DNA of 64,000 nucleotides from Sphingobacteriales bacterium TSM_CSS (GCA_002212985.1 NBMY01000143.1:39090-103089), one strand, 5' to 3'. Counted from the first letter of the stretch, positions 36,971-45,931 are shown. The notes: generated from the letters alone by a model not told the origin. Program-made: numbers and translations.

Positions 36971-39421
36971 TTACTCTGCTACTAATTTACCCGTATAAAC
37001 CGCATTGCTGCCGGTTAAACGATAAAGATAAATGCCGGCGGGCAGTTGGCTCATGTCTATACGCAGGTTGCCGGTGGTAATGTTGTTGTAGGTTTTTACC
37101 ACATTGCCGCTTGTATTGGTAATTTGCAGGGTATAGGGCTGCTGCTGCGGGTTGGCAAAGTGCAGGGTGGTAGTTTTGCTGAACGGATTGGGCGATATGG
37201 TTACGGCATTACTGCTAACCGCGTTTGCCCCCGAAATGCCGGTAAAGGTATAAGCCGGCAGGCACGGGTTTACCACTTCAAACAGCGTTTCTTCGTAGTT
37301 ATCGTTTACCATTGCCGTAACGCTCAGGCAAACCTCGTCGGCAGTGGTGGCGCTGTAGAAAATGCGCAGGAAAGGCATAAACTCCAAATAGCGGTCAACT
37401 TTCGACTCGGTTACCGAAATGCCCAGTATTTCGCCGGTAGGGTTAAAGCTGATGTCGGCGGTGTAATTTGGGTCTTCCAGAATGGGTGCCACGCCCAACA
37501 CCTGCAAGCCGCTAATTTGGAGCTGATAGCCCAAAATATACTGCATGGGCGATTTAATATACACATCGGCATAGCTGCCGGCGGGGTTAATGTTGTCTAA
37601 CGTTAGCGATACCAAACCGTTGGGGTTTATTACCTGCGCCTGCGGAAACCCGCAATGGTTATGCGATGTGCCGCCGCCCGGGTGTGTATGGGTTCCGTTG
37701 CCCTGCAAAATACAGGCCAGCAGCAGGTCGGCATCTACTACATTTATCAATCCATCGTTGTTCAGGTCGTTGCAAGAGGTGCCGGTGGTAAGTTCGCCGT
37801 TTAAAATGCCGGTCATATAGGTCAGCACATCGTTGGTATGGTAGGTGCCGTCGGCATCTAAATCGCCAATAATTTTTTGACCGTTGCAAATGCCCTCGCA
37901 GTCAATAGTAGCCGAGCCGTAAATTTCGCCTAAACAATCGGTATAGGGGTCGCAGTCCTCCACTTGTGTTACGTTAATAAGGTTTCCGTCTGCATCGCGG
38001 TTAATGCTGATGCAAACCTGCGCCCAGTTGTTGTACTGATTTAGTTCTATGCGTCCAAGGGCATCGGGGGTTTGGTCCCAGTTTACGCGCACTACTAAGG
38101 TATAAGTTCCTGCGGGCATGGTGGTAATATCAATCCACTGGCAGGCCAGTCCGGAGGAGTAAATATCGCCGCAGCCGGCGGTAATGCCCTGGTTGCCGCA
38201 GTTAAATTTGGCAACACCGCCGCCGCTGCATTCCAAATCCATTACGCAAAAACCGTTTTTAAAGCCAATGGGTATTTGCTGCCCTAAGCTGTCGTAGAGC
38301 AGGTACTCGGCATAGCCTTCGTAGTGCCAGTGGCCGTGGCAGGGGTCCCACTCCCATTGCAGGTTGGCTTCGCTGGGGCTGGCGGGCGGGTAGCCAATGT
38401 AGTAATCCTGGTTGCCAATATTTTTTATGTGGGTGGTAAATCGCAGCAAATCGCGCTCGCCGTAGCCATCCATACAGCCTTCGGCAATATAACAGGCATC
38501 GGAGTTGTCCATGTGGTCAACATACATGGAACTGGCAATTTCCGATTGCACTACTATAAGGTCGGGTCCGTTGGGGCAGGCGGGGTCGCCCGGGTAGAGG
38601 CAGGCATCGGGGTCGGGCAGGGTGGCAACGGGGTCGTAGTTGCAGGCGGTGGGGTCGGTACAGCCGCTTATCGGGCCATCAAAGGTTATGCTCCAGGTAA
38701 TGGGGTTTGTAGCGCAACTGCCGTCCACATCGCCAATTCGCAGGTAATACACTTCGTTTTTCATAAGGTTTGCCAACAAAGAGGCGTGTGGCTCACAGCC
38801 GGAGGTAGAGTAGTAAATGCTGGCTTCCATATTACCGGCCCAATGCAGGTTGTCGCAATAATCATACATCCAGATGCCGGTGGCACAGGGCGCTTCGGTG
38901 TTGCAGGTTGAAATGGTAAAATGCCCCGATGTATCGGGAACAAACAAGTACCAGGTATTGGGCGGCGTGGCGGTGTACTCCACATCGGGATAAGCGCTGA
39001 TGGGGAAATGGCAGGAATAGCCCGGCGGGCAGATGCCAAAATCCATAGAGGCAAAAAACCCGAAATTACCGCCCGATGTTACTTCGGTATCATTAAAATA
39101 AACCGTATAACCGCCGCCATCAACGAGGCCGTCGCCGTAGGTATCGTAAATATTAAAGGTAAAACAGGCATTGGCGGTTGGAGTGCAAAAGCTGCCGCCG
39201 TCATTGGTGCCACTTAGTACCTGCTCGCCGGCTAAATTAAGAACTTCCCAGCTTGTTTCGGAGGCAGCCCAGCCATCGGGAATTAGCTCTACGCGTACTT
39301 CCACCTCTCCGTCGGGGCAGACTTGCTGCGCTTGCAGGGAACTTAAATTCAGCAAACTTGTTATGCAACATGCAAACAAAAAACAAATCGGGCGAGAAAA
39401 AAGCGGTAGAAAGTGTTTCAT
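36971..39421 (-). CDS. T9SS-exported lysyl oxidase with dockerin-like module
   Basis: An 816-residue exported protein. Residues 1-31 are a signal peptide. A CTDPTACNYDPVATLPD calcium-binding-like repeat lies near 254-271. Residues ~286-475 match the lysyl oxidase catalytic domain: the copper ligands are in DPCHGHWHYEGYAEYLLYD (H362, H364, H366), the cofactor lysine in GFKNGFCVMDLEC (K388), and the cofactor tyrosine in CGDIYSSGLACQWIDIT (Y421). Both residues of the lysine tyrosylquinone cofactor and the CQWIDIT segment are thus kept. A dockerin-like pair of calcium loops follows (GDLDADGTYHTNDVLTYM and LNNDGLINVVDADLLL, ~515-580). The C-terminal ~75 residues (ISPNPFSKTTTLHF.. GIYLYRL) are a T9SS sorting domain. 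It should oxidise lysine amines of extracellular proteins or amines. It stands alone. Confidence 0.9.
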   Translation of the reverse strand: MKHFLPLFSRPICFLFACCITSLLNLSSLQAQQVCPDGEVEVRVELIPDGWAASETSWEVLNLAGEQVLSGTNDGGSFCTPTANACFTFNIYDTYGDGLVDGGGYTVYFNDTEVTSGGNFGFFASMDFGICPPGYSCHFPISAYPDVEYTATPPNTWYLFVPDTSGHFTISTCNTEAPCATGIWMYDYCDNLHWAGNMEASIYYSTSGCEPHASLLANLMKNEVYYLRIGDVDGSCATNPITWSITFDGPISGCTDPTACNYDPVATLPDPDACLYPGDPACPNGPDLIVVQSEIASSMYVDHMDNSDACYIAEGCMDGYGERDLLRFTTHIKNIGNQDYYIGYPPASPSEANLQWEWDPCHGHWHYEGYAEYLLYDSLGQQIPIGFKNGFCVMDLECSGGGVAKFNCGNQGITAGCGDIYSSGLACQWIDITTMPAGTYTLVVRVNWDQTPDALGRIELNQYNNWAQVCISINRDADGNLINVTQVEDCDPYTDCLGEIYGSATIDCEGICNGQKIIGDLDADGTYHTNDVLTYMTGILNGELTTGTSCNDLNNDGLINVVDADLLLACILQGNGTHTHPGGGTSHNHCGFPQAQVINPNGLVSLTLDNINPAGSYADVYIKSPMQYILGYQLQISGLQVLGVAPILEDPNYTADISFNPTGEILGISVTESKVDRYLEFMPFLRIFYSATTADEVCLSVTAMVNDNYEETLFEVVNPCLPAYTFTGISGANAVSSNAVTISPNPFSKTTTLHFANPQQQPYTLQITNTSGNVVKTYNNITTGNLRIDMSQLPAGIYLYRLTGSNAVYTGKLVAE

Positions 39422-39617
39422 AAAAGGTTATATTGCAATTTAAAAATAAGACGGGTCCCCCCCTTAAAGCGTACGGCCCACAAATTTACTCAATTTGCCC
39501 TTTAATTCAGACCAAAAACAACAATATTTGCACAATAGCGACATTTTGACAAATTTTGCACGGGTTTGCGTGTTATATACGGCCATAAAACCTGTTTATT
39601 GGTCATAGGAATGAGAT

Positions 39618-41612
39618 ATGGTTAAACTATCGGTTATAATTGTAAACTACAACGTTAAATACTTTGTTGAGCAGGCGTTGCTGTCGGTTCGCAAGGCATC
39701 GGAAGGGCTGCCGGTAGAGGTTATTGTGGTGGATAATAACTCGGTTGACGGCTCGGCAGAACTCATCGGGCAAAAATTTCCCGAAGTGCTGCTGCTTGCC
39801 AATACCCGAAACGTGGGTTTTTCGGCTGCCAACAACCAAGGCATTCAAATGGCAACAGGCGAATATATTTTGCTGCTCAACCCCGATACGGTGGTAGAAG
39901 AAGACACTTTCCGAAAAACCATCGGGTTTATGGATGAACACCCCGAAGCCGGCGCGCTGGGGGTAAAAATGTATGACGGAAAAGGCGTTTTTCTGCCCGA
40001 ATCGAAACGCGGACTGCCCACACCTGCCACAGCTTTTTATAAAATGACCGGACTTTCGGCCTTGTTCCCGCACTCCAAAACGTTTAACCACTACTACCTT
40101 GGGCACCTGAGCAACGACGAAATACACGAAATAGAAGTACTTTCGGGCGCTTTTATGCTCCTTCGCAAAAAAGTGCTCGATGAAATTGGCCTGCTCGACG
40201 AAACGTTTTTTATGTACGGCGAAGATATTGACCTCTCTTACCGCATTATAAAAGCCGGCTATAAAAACTACTACTACCCGCACACACGCATCATACACTA
40301 CAAAGGCGAAAGCACCAAAAAAGGCAGCCTTAATTATGTGCGCATGTTTTACAACGCTATGATAATTTTTGCCCGAAAGCATTTTACCACCGAAAAAGCG
40401 CGGGTGTATGTGGCGGGCATACAGGCTGCCATTTATGTACGGGCGATTTTGGCAATTTTAGAGCGGTTTGTGCTGCAGGCGCTGCTGCCCTTGAGCGATG
40501 CCGCAATCATTTACGGCGGCATGTACCTTATTAAGGATTTTTGGCAGCACAACGTAAAAGCCGACCAAGGCACCACCTACGCCCCCGAATACATGCTCAT
40601 AAACGTGCCGCTGTATATTGCCATATGGCTGCTTACGGTTTTTTTGAGCGGCGGGTACGATGCACCCCTGCGCCTGAGCCGCATGGTGCGCGGATTGGTG
40701 GCGGGCACGGTGCTCATATCGGCCGTGTATGGTTTTTTACCCGAAACCATGCGGTTTTCGCGCGGTATGATATTGCTGGGCATGGCCTGGGCCGTGTTTG
40801 CCCTTAGCGGCTGGCGCTTGTTGCTGCATTTTTTGCAGTATAAAAACCTGAACTTAGATGCCGCCGCCGCCAAACGCGCCGTAATTGTGGGCAGCCTGCC
40901 CGAATGTACACGGGTGCGCGCCATGCTGTACGATGCAGGGGTAAACATAGATATTACCGGCTATGTACTGCCCGAAGCGCCAACCGAACCCCAAACCGCC
41001 GCCGCCGTACATGTGCTGGGTTATACCCCGCAATTGCAAGAAATAGTGGCTATTTATAAGGTGAACGAAATTATTTTTTGCGCCAAAGACCTGCCCTCGC
41101 AGCAGATTTTGCAGTTTATGATAGACATTGGTCAACTGCCCGATTATAAAATTGTGCCGCCCGAAAGCCTGAGCATTATTGGCAGCAACTCTAAAAATAC
41201 CGCCGGCGACCTATATACCATAGACATAACCCTAAACCTGAACCAACCGCGCTACCGCCGCAACAAACGCCTGCTTGACCTCTGCCTTTGCTTTTGCCTG
41301 CTGCCGGCCGCCCCGCTTGCCCTGCTGCTGATACCCAACCGCCGGCAACTGCTTGCCAACTGGTTTGGCGTACTGCGCGGCGCCAAAACATGGGTGGGTT
41401 ATGTGCCCGAACCCGATGCCGCCACTGCCGCCGCCGCCCAAACCACGCTGCCCAAACTGCAACCGGGCGTTCTTTCGCCCTTAGACGAACTACCGCCCAA
41501 ACCCTACGATGCCCAAACGCGGCAACGCCTAAACCTGCTCTACGCCAAAAACTACCACCCCTACGCCGATTTAGACATTGTTTGGCAAGGCTGGCAAAGG
41601 TTGGGGGGGTAA
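39618..41612 (+). CDS. GT2 glycosyltransferase fused to a membrane sugar-phosphotransferase-like region
   Basis: A 664-residue protein. The first ~250 residues are a GT2 (rhamnosyltransferase-like) glycosyltransferase: LSVIIVNYNVKYFVEQAL, VIVVDNNSVDGSAELI, LLNPDTVVEEDTF (DxD-type) and FFMYGEDIDLSYRIIKAGY. Then come hydrophobic segments (about 325-400) and a CoA-binding-3-like Rossmann part (RAVIVGSLPECTRVRAM.. to ~540), as in polyprenyl-phosphate sugar transferases. The end has a membrane turn (RRNKRLLDLCLCFCLLPAAPLAL) and NYHPYADLDIVW, the tail of those enzymes, but the usual catalytic core between them is very short. It probably adds a sugar in extracellular polysaccharide synthesis; a working phosphotransferase is doubtful. 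Its last ~146 bp are copied downstream at 41854-42000. Confidence 0.85.
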   Translation: MVKLSVIIVNYNVKYFVEQALLSVRKASEGLPVEVIVVDNNSVDGSAELIGQKFPEVLLLANTRNVGFSAANNQGIQMATGEYILLLNPDTVVEEDTFRKTIGFMDEHPEAGALGVKMYDGKGVFLPESKRGLPTPATAFYKMTGLSALFPHSKTFNHYYLGHLSNDEIHEIEVLSGAFMLLRKKVLDEIGLLDETFFMYGEDIDLSYRIIKAGYKNYYYPHTRIIHYKGESTKKGSLNYVRMFYNAMIIFARKHFTTEKARVYVAGIQAAIYVRAILAILERFVLQALLPLSDAAIIYGGMYLIKDFWQHNVKADQGTTYAPEYMLINVPLYIAIWLLTVFLSGGYDAPLRLSRMVRGLVAGTVLISAVYGFLPETMRFSRGMILLGMAWAVFALSGWRLLLHFLQYKNLNLDAAAAKRAVIVGSLPECTRVRAMLYDAGVNIDITGYVLPEAPTEPQTAAAVHVLGYTPQLQEIVAIYKVNEIIFCAKDLPSQQILQFMIDIGQLPDYKIVPPESLSIIGSNSKNTAGDLYTIDITLNLNQPRYRRNKRLLDLCLCFCLLPAAPLALLLIPNRRQLLANWFGVLRGAKTWVGYVPEPDAATAAAAQTTLPKLQPGVLSPLDELPPKPYDAQTRQRLNLLYAKNYHPYADLDIVWQGWQRLGG

Positions 41613-41644
41613 GACGTAGGAGAGTAGAGCTACTTACACAGAGG

Positions 41645-41854
41645 CGCGACCTCGTGTGAGCCGTCTTTGCAGCGCTTGCGCGAGGCTTTGCCTCGTGAGT
41701 TGGGTAACCCGATAAGGCTTAGCCTTTGTAAATCTGCAACGCAGGGTTAAGCAAGCTGCAACCTAAACATAATTTTTGCAACCTCTTTTAGCGCTTAAAA
41801 AGGCACAGCCTTGGCATATTACTTGCGCACGAGGCACAGCCTCGCGCGAGCGGG
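41645..41854. repeat. Cluster of small GGC-N3-GCC palindromes
   Basis: This stretch has four near-identical mini hairpins: GAGGCTTTGCCTC (41682-41694), AAGGCTTAGCCTT (41714-41726), AAGGCACAGCCTT (41800-41812) and GAGGCACAGCCTC (41831-41843). The segment from TTGCGCGAGG at 41676 to about 41729 also recurs in altered form at 63822-63880. No gene is seen. Confidence 0.6.
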
Positions 41855-42000
41855 GGCGTACTTTCGCCCTTAGACGAACTACCGCCCAAACCCTACGATT
41901 CCCAAACGCGGCAACGCCTAAACCTGCTCTACGCCAAAAACTACCACCCCTACGCCGATTTAGACATTGTTTGGAAGGCCTGGCGAAGGCTGGGGGGGGG
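41854..42000 (+). pseudogene. Duplicated 3' end of the glycosyltransferase gene
   Basis: It matches 41465-41611 (the end of the upstream gene) over about 146 bp at an offset of 389 bp, with about seven differences, mostly in the last 30 bp. It reads in frame as SPLDELPPKPYD.. to ..DIVWKAWRRLGG, so the two copies differ in the last few residues. It has no start and no promoter of its own. The first copy may therefore be an altered version of the original tail, or the reverse. The converging defence gene ends 30 bp beyond. Confidence 0.8.
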
Positions 42001-42029
42001 TGAGGTAATGTTGGTTAGAATAGCGGTTC

Positions 42030-45011
42030 TTAAGGTCCTATATTTTCTTCAAATAAATTTGCGAAGTTTCCTAAAAGTTGATTGTGGATTTTATGGTGTA
42101 ATCCTTTACAACCATATAGGGTTTTAACTTTAGCAAGTTGTTTGTAACCAATATAGGGATAAATTTTTAAATTAGATTCGGATAAATTAGCATGTGATAG
42201 ATCGCAATTTGACAGGTTAGCATTTTCTAAATTGGCATGTGATAAATTAGCATGTGATAGATTAGAATTTGACAGGTTAGCATATACTAAATTAGCATGT
42301 GATAGATTAGCATGTGATAGATCGCAATTTGACAGGTTAGCATATGCTAAATTAGCATGTGATAGATTAGCACATGATAGATTGCAATATATTAAATTAC
42401 TTCTACATAAAATGGCATTATTTAAGTCAGCGCCCGATAAATTTGATTCTCTAAAAGTTGCATCTTCTAACTTAGCGCCGTTTAATGTGGTGTTAGATAA
42501 ATTAAGTCCTATTAAATTAGCATGATTAAAATTGGCACAAGTCAAATCAACTCCACTTAAATTAACATTTAATAAATAAGCACCGGCTAAATTGACTTCA
42601 ATTAAAATAACTGAATGAATATCAATATTGAAGTCTTTTAAAATAACATGTGACAAATTAGCACCAGCTAAATTAGTACCAGTTAAATTAGCACCAGTTA
42701 AATTAGCACCAGTTAAATCAACGCCTATTAAATTAGCGCCCGTTAAATCAACGCCCGTAAAATTAACGCCCGTAAAATTAATGCTGCGTAAATTTTGATA
42801 AGAAAAAGGTACAATGCAGTCATGTGTTTGAGCAAAATTCAGAATCGGAAAAAGCAATCTTTCTCTGCTTTCTAATTTTCCTAAATAATCTCTCTTCTCT
42901 ACCAAATGTGTTAAAATCCACCAAAAGCCATAACAAGTTTGTATTGCCATATTAATAGGGTACCCGTAGGGTTTGATGCTGCTACTGCTGTATTCATACA
43001 AAAAATCGTGTTGCAACAGCAGGGGCAAAAAATGTTCCATACGGTCAGCCAATTTCGTTCTTGCTTCCTGCGGCTGTAGGGCAATAATTTGCCGCAAAGC
43101 TGCTGCAATTTCTTTGGTAAGCGCCCGCATTCCAAATAAGTTATGAAATATTTTAAGCACTTCATCGGGCATATTAATTTCATACCCGATTTCATACCCG
43201 CCCTGTTTCTTGGTTTTGGTCAGTCCTACCAACACTTCTGTCCACATTTTTTCTGCGGTCAGGTATTCCTGTAGTGATTTGTGCAGAAACTCAATGCCGT
43301 AGTTGCTGAGATCATCGGGTGTTTTTTCTTCGGCGCTCAGTTTTTCGGTTTCCTGCATATAGGCAGCCATCATCAAACCTTTTAAGGCGCTACCCTGCTG
43401 TAACTGTAGATTAACGGCGTTTTGTAGCAATTTTTTCTCTGTAATAAGGGCTTCCAATTCGGTTTTGTGTAAATACTCCCTGCCCGATAGAAAAATGGCC
43501 ATGGCAACTTCCTGCAACAGGCGGCGCATATCTTTTTGATTTAGGCCTTTCAGCGCTTCTATTTGCCTTTCTTTTGCCCATTTGCGCTCAATGAGTTGGG
43601 TAAACAGGTTGTCATATACTTTGGCGCGGTTGGCGTATTGGGCAATATCTTCGTCTTTGCCTGTAAAAGTACTTGCCAGCATGTGCAGCAAAATGGGTTG
43701 GTCTATTAATTCACTGATGTGCTTATATTCATAATTTTTGTTAAACCGCTCCAACAAATCCAATGTTAATTCACATTCGGGGTGGAACTTTTGGTATTTT
43801 TGCAGCCAATCTTGCTGCTGTTGCAACGTAAGCAGGCTGATATTCAGAACGAGGCAGTCGTTCTTCAATTTTTCTATATCTACATGGTAGCGCGAGGTAA
43901 TGAGTATCTTCATTTCCATGTTTTCGGCACTGCGCAGCAAATTGCGGCAAAACTGGTCTATGCTGTTGTAGGTAAGTCGCTCGGTTATCATCAGTTCGTC
44001 TAACCCGTCTAATACCAACAGGCTTTTGTTAAACAAATTGCGGTCAACTTCGGGTACAATGCTTTTCAGGTGGTCAAATAAAATAGGCAACGGGTTGGCG
44101 ATCAATCGCTCCACATCGGTCAGGTTTCTGAATTGAATGCGGAATATCGGTTTCTCCAACAATTGCTCGCTATATTTACTGAAATAATCATGAAGCAGCC
44201 TCTTACACAAAGATGTTTTACCCTGCCCGGGGTTACCCAACAGGAGAATAACGTTTCCGTTTATAACATTAATATTTGTATTAATTTGCCTGTTCTGCAC
44301 CCACTCATTAATGAATAAATGCAAGGTTTCTTTTTGTTCTGTAAAAAGTTTATGAAAATATTGTTCTTTTTCATCTTTTTTCCAACACTCTTTATACACC
44401 CCAAACATCGGCTCAATATACACATCTGCTAATGTCATTTTGTCTTCCTGCATAATGGTTTTACCGGCATAATCCGCAGCTAATTTCTCGGTATAAGCTT
44501 GCAACTGCACATAGGTTTTGCGCTCGGCAAAGTAGTCTTCCACCCTTCTCAAATCATCAACTGCAACCATATTTTTAGAACTGCTGCCTACCCTGCACCA
44601 AAGCTCGTTTTGTTTCAATTTACCAAAATCCTTCACCACCCTTGCCGGTTTATCGGTTAGCGGCAGGGGTATTGTTATGGCGGCAAAGTGTTTACCGTCA
44701 TCATCAAAATACGCCAAAGAAAAAACAGGGCACGGGCTGGCCTTGTCTTTTACCATTTCCTGTATAGTTGCTTCGTCATACGGGGCTTTATCCTTCATTC
44801 CAACCGGCGGCAAAACCGGCACACCGTTTTTATCTTCCACACCAATAATAATATAGGCATTTGCGGTTCTGGGGGTGTTGTAAAAAGAAAGTATATCTTT
44901 AACCAACTCACTTTTAGCCATATCATTGGCCAAACTGTAAAACTCCCGTTTAAAATCAAGCGTTTCGCTTTCGGTTTGGCTGAGCAGTTTTTCAAAAAGG
45001 GCGGCATCCAT
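42030..45011 (-). CDS. AlbA_2/Schlafen-like - NACHT - pentapeptide-repeat protein (probable NLR-type defence NTPase)
   Basis: A 993-residue cytoplasmic protein in three parts. (1) Residues ~15-165 are an AlbA_2/Schlafen-like ATP-binding domain: ETLDFKREFY, ANAYIIIGVEDKNG and NELWCRVGSSSKNMVAVD. (2) A NACHT STAND ATPase has Walker A LLLGNPGQGKTSLCKRLL (residues 256-273) and Walker B SLLVLDGLDEL (330-340), followed by the helical arm ITSRYHVDIEKL and a winged-helix and superhelical region. (3) From ~740 to ~955 the sequence is pentapeptide repeats of the A(D/N)LxG type (ANLTGANLTGTNLAGANLS), a right-handed beta helix. NACHT proteins with sensing repeats at the C-terminus and an effector at the N-terminus are known phage-defence proteins; the pairing here with an AlbA_2 end is inferred to work likewise. 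The gene is alone and visibly AT-rich. Confidence 0.9.
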   Translation of the reverse strand: MDAALFEKLLSQTESETLDFKREFYSLANDMAKSELVKDILSFYNTPRTANAYIIIGVEDKNGVPVLPPVGMKDKAPYDEATIQEMVKDKASPCPVFSLAYFDDDGKHFAAITIPLPLTDKPARVVKDFGKLKQNELWCRVGSSSKNMVAVDDLRRVEDYFAERKTYVQLQAYTEKLAADYAGKTIMQEDKMTLADVYIEPMFGVYKECWKKDEKEQYFHKLFTEQKETLHLFINEWVQNRQINTNINVINGNVILLLGNPGQGKTSLCKRLLHDYFSKYSEQLLEKPIFRIQFRNLTDVERLIANPLPILFDHLKSIVPEVDRNLFNKSLLVLDGLDELMITERLTYNSIDQFCRNLLRSAENMEMKILITSRYHVDIEKLKNDCLVLNISLLTLQQQQDWLQKYQKFHPECELTLDLLERFNKNYEYKHISELIDQPILLHMLASTFTGKDEDIAQYANRAKVYDNLFTQLIERKWAKERQIEALKGLNQKDMRRLLQEVAMAIFLSGREYLHKTELEALITEKKLLQNAVNLQLQQGSALKGLMMAAYMQETEKLSAEEKTPDDLSNYGIEFLHKSLQEYLTAEKMWTEVLVGLTKTKKQGGYEIGYEINMPDEVLKIFHNLFGMRALTKEIAAALRQIIALQPQEARTKLADRMEHFLPLLLQHDFLYEYSSSSIKPYGYPINMAIQTCYGFWWILTHLVEKRDYLGKLESRERLLFPILNFAQTHDCIVPFSYQNLRSINFTGVNFTGVDLTGANLIGVDLTGANLTGANLTGTNLAGANLSHVILKDFNIDIHSVILIEVNLAGAYLLNVNLSGVDLTCANFNHANLIGLNLSNTTLNGAKLEDATFRESNLSGADLNNAILCRSNLIYCNLSCANLSHANLAYANLSNCDLSHANLSHANLVYANLSNSNLSHANLSHANLENANLSNCDLSHANLSESNLKIYPYIGYKQLAKVKTLYGCKGLHHKIHNQLLGNFANLFEENIGP
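42181..42380 (-). repeat. 60-bp tandem DNA repeats encoding four pentapeptides each
   Basis: Within the NACHT gene, at least three nearly identical 60-bp units start at 42181, 42241 and 42301, with a diverged fourth at 42361. Each encodes 20 residues of the type CDLSHANLSHANLVYANLSN. The near identity of the DNA, not only of the protein, indicates recent copying. Confidence 0.85.
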
Positions 45012-45464
45012 AGGTATGTATATTTGTGCTGCAAGATAAGAAATTTTTGGGTAGTGTTGCCCGTATTGGTAGCGCCGTCATTGGCAATAATAACTACGGT
45101 ATAGCAATAACCGAAATTCACCTTACGGTGATTTGTCGTGGTGCTCGTTTACCACAACCCCACCCAAAACACCCTACAAATCACAATCTCTGCCCCCCTC
45201 GTTCAGCCTTTTACCCCACTCGTTGCCCTGCCAACCCGCTCGCTGAGCCTGTAAACCCGCTCGTTGAGCCTGTCGAAACGAGCATTCCTTCAACGGCCTG
45301 CAAACCCCTTTTGTTTCGACAAGCTCAACAAACACGGCAGGAGCAACAAACCAAACCATTTCGGTAGCGCATTTACCGACAGGTGTATATTTTTATACGG
45401 TTCAATCGGGCGGCGGCGCGGTGTTGGCAAGGGGTAAGGTGGCGGTGGTCAGGTAAATGTTGCA

Positions 45465-45498
45465 AAACATGATAGGTTTTTGAAAACCTATCATGTTT
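45465..45498. repeat. Perfect 16-bp hairpin
   Basis: AAACATGATAGGTTTT and AAAACCTATCATGTTT are perfectly complementary with a two-base loop. It lies in a gene-free stretch, with T-rich ends on both strands, so it may be a terminator or the end of a mobile element. Confidence 0.7.
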
Positions 45499-45905
45499 AA
45501 TTCCTGAAAATCAGAAGATTGCGAATTTTAAATACCCTTACTTTGGCGGAGTCAGGAGTGATAGTTTCCCATAATCTCACCCAAAAAATCACCGCCTTCA
45601 CATTGCAAAATCTTAAAAAATTTCCTAAAGGGGTTTTGAGGCGCCAAAATTGCCCTCATGGAAAGGGCTGATGGGGTTCTTAGCCTTCCTCATTAAGTAC
45701 ATTGCTAACGGCGACAATGGCAACCGCAGCAAAGAACAGCCTTGTACAGTCAGTGGCTACGGCAGGTTGGCTGCAGCAGCATTAACCGGCATTCAATACC
45801 TGCTGCCAACACCCGCACAGTACCGGCAAAGCCGTGCGGAAATTTTTTATGGATATTTTTTTCAACAAAAAACAAAGCGGAGTAAAATTTGTGGTAAAGG
45901 TTTAC

Positions 45906-45913
45906 TAATTTTG
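45906..45913 (+). promoter_or_regulatory. -7 promoter box of prs
   Basis: TAATTTTG fits TAnnTTTG and would begin transcription near 45920, 12 bases before the prs ATG. The nearest upstream TTG is only 14 bp away, so the -33 part is uncertain. Confidence 0.4.
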
Positions 45914-45931
45914 CGCTCCAAATAAGCACCG

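Larger units (their letters stand above)
45012..45931. other. Non-coding accessory stretch with palindromes
   Basis: About 920 bp without a supported gene. It has an inverted repeat GTTGAGCCTGTCGAAAC (45263-45279) and GTTTCGACAAGCTCAAC (45313-45329), a type of element scattered in many environmental genomes, and a perfect 16-bp hairpin (45465-45498). Beyond it, 45650-45925 holds an open frame with no family likeness, which is not called. The last part carries the prs promoter. Confidence 0.55.

Noticed and set aside
42181..42380. CRISPR array, because of regularly spaced 60-bp repeats
   Set aside because: The whole 60-bp unit is repeated with no unique spacers and it is inside a coding frame of pentapeptide repeats.
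45650..45925. Open frame of 91 codons before prs
   Set aside because: No family likeness, crosses the AT-rich region containing the prs promoter, and the sequence looks non-coding.
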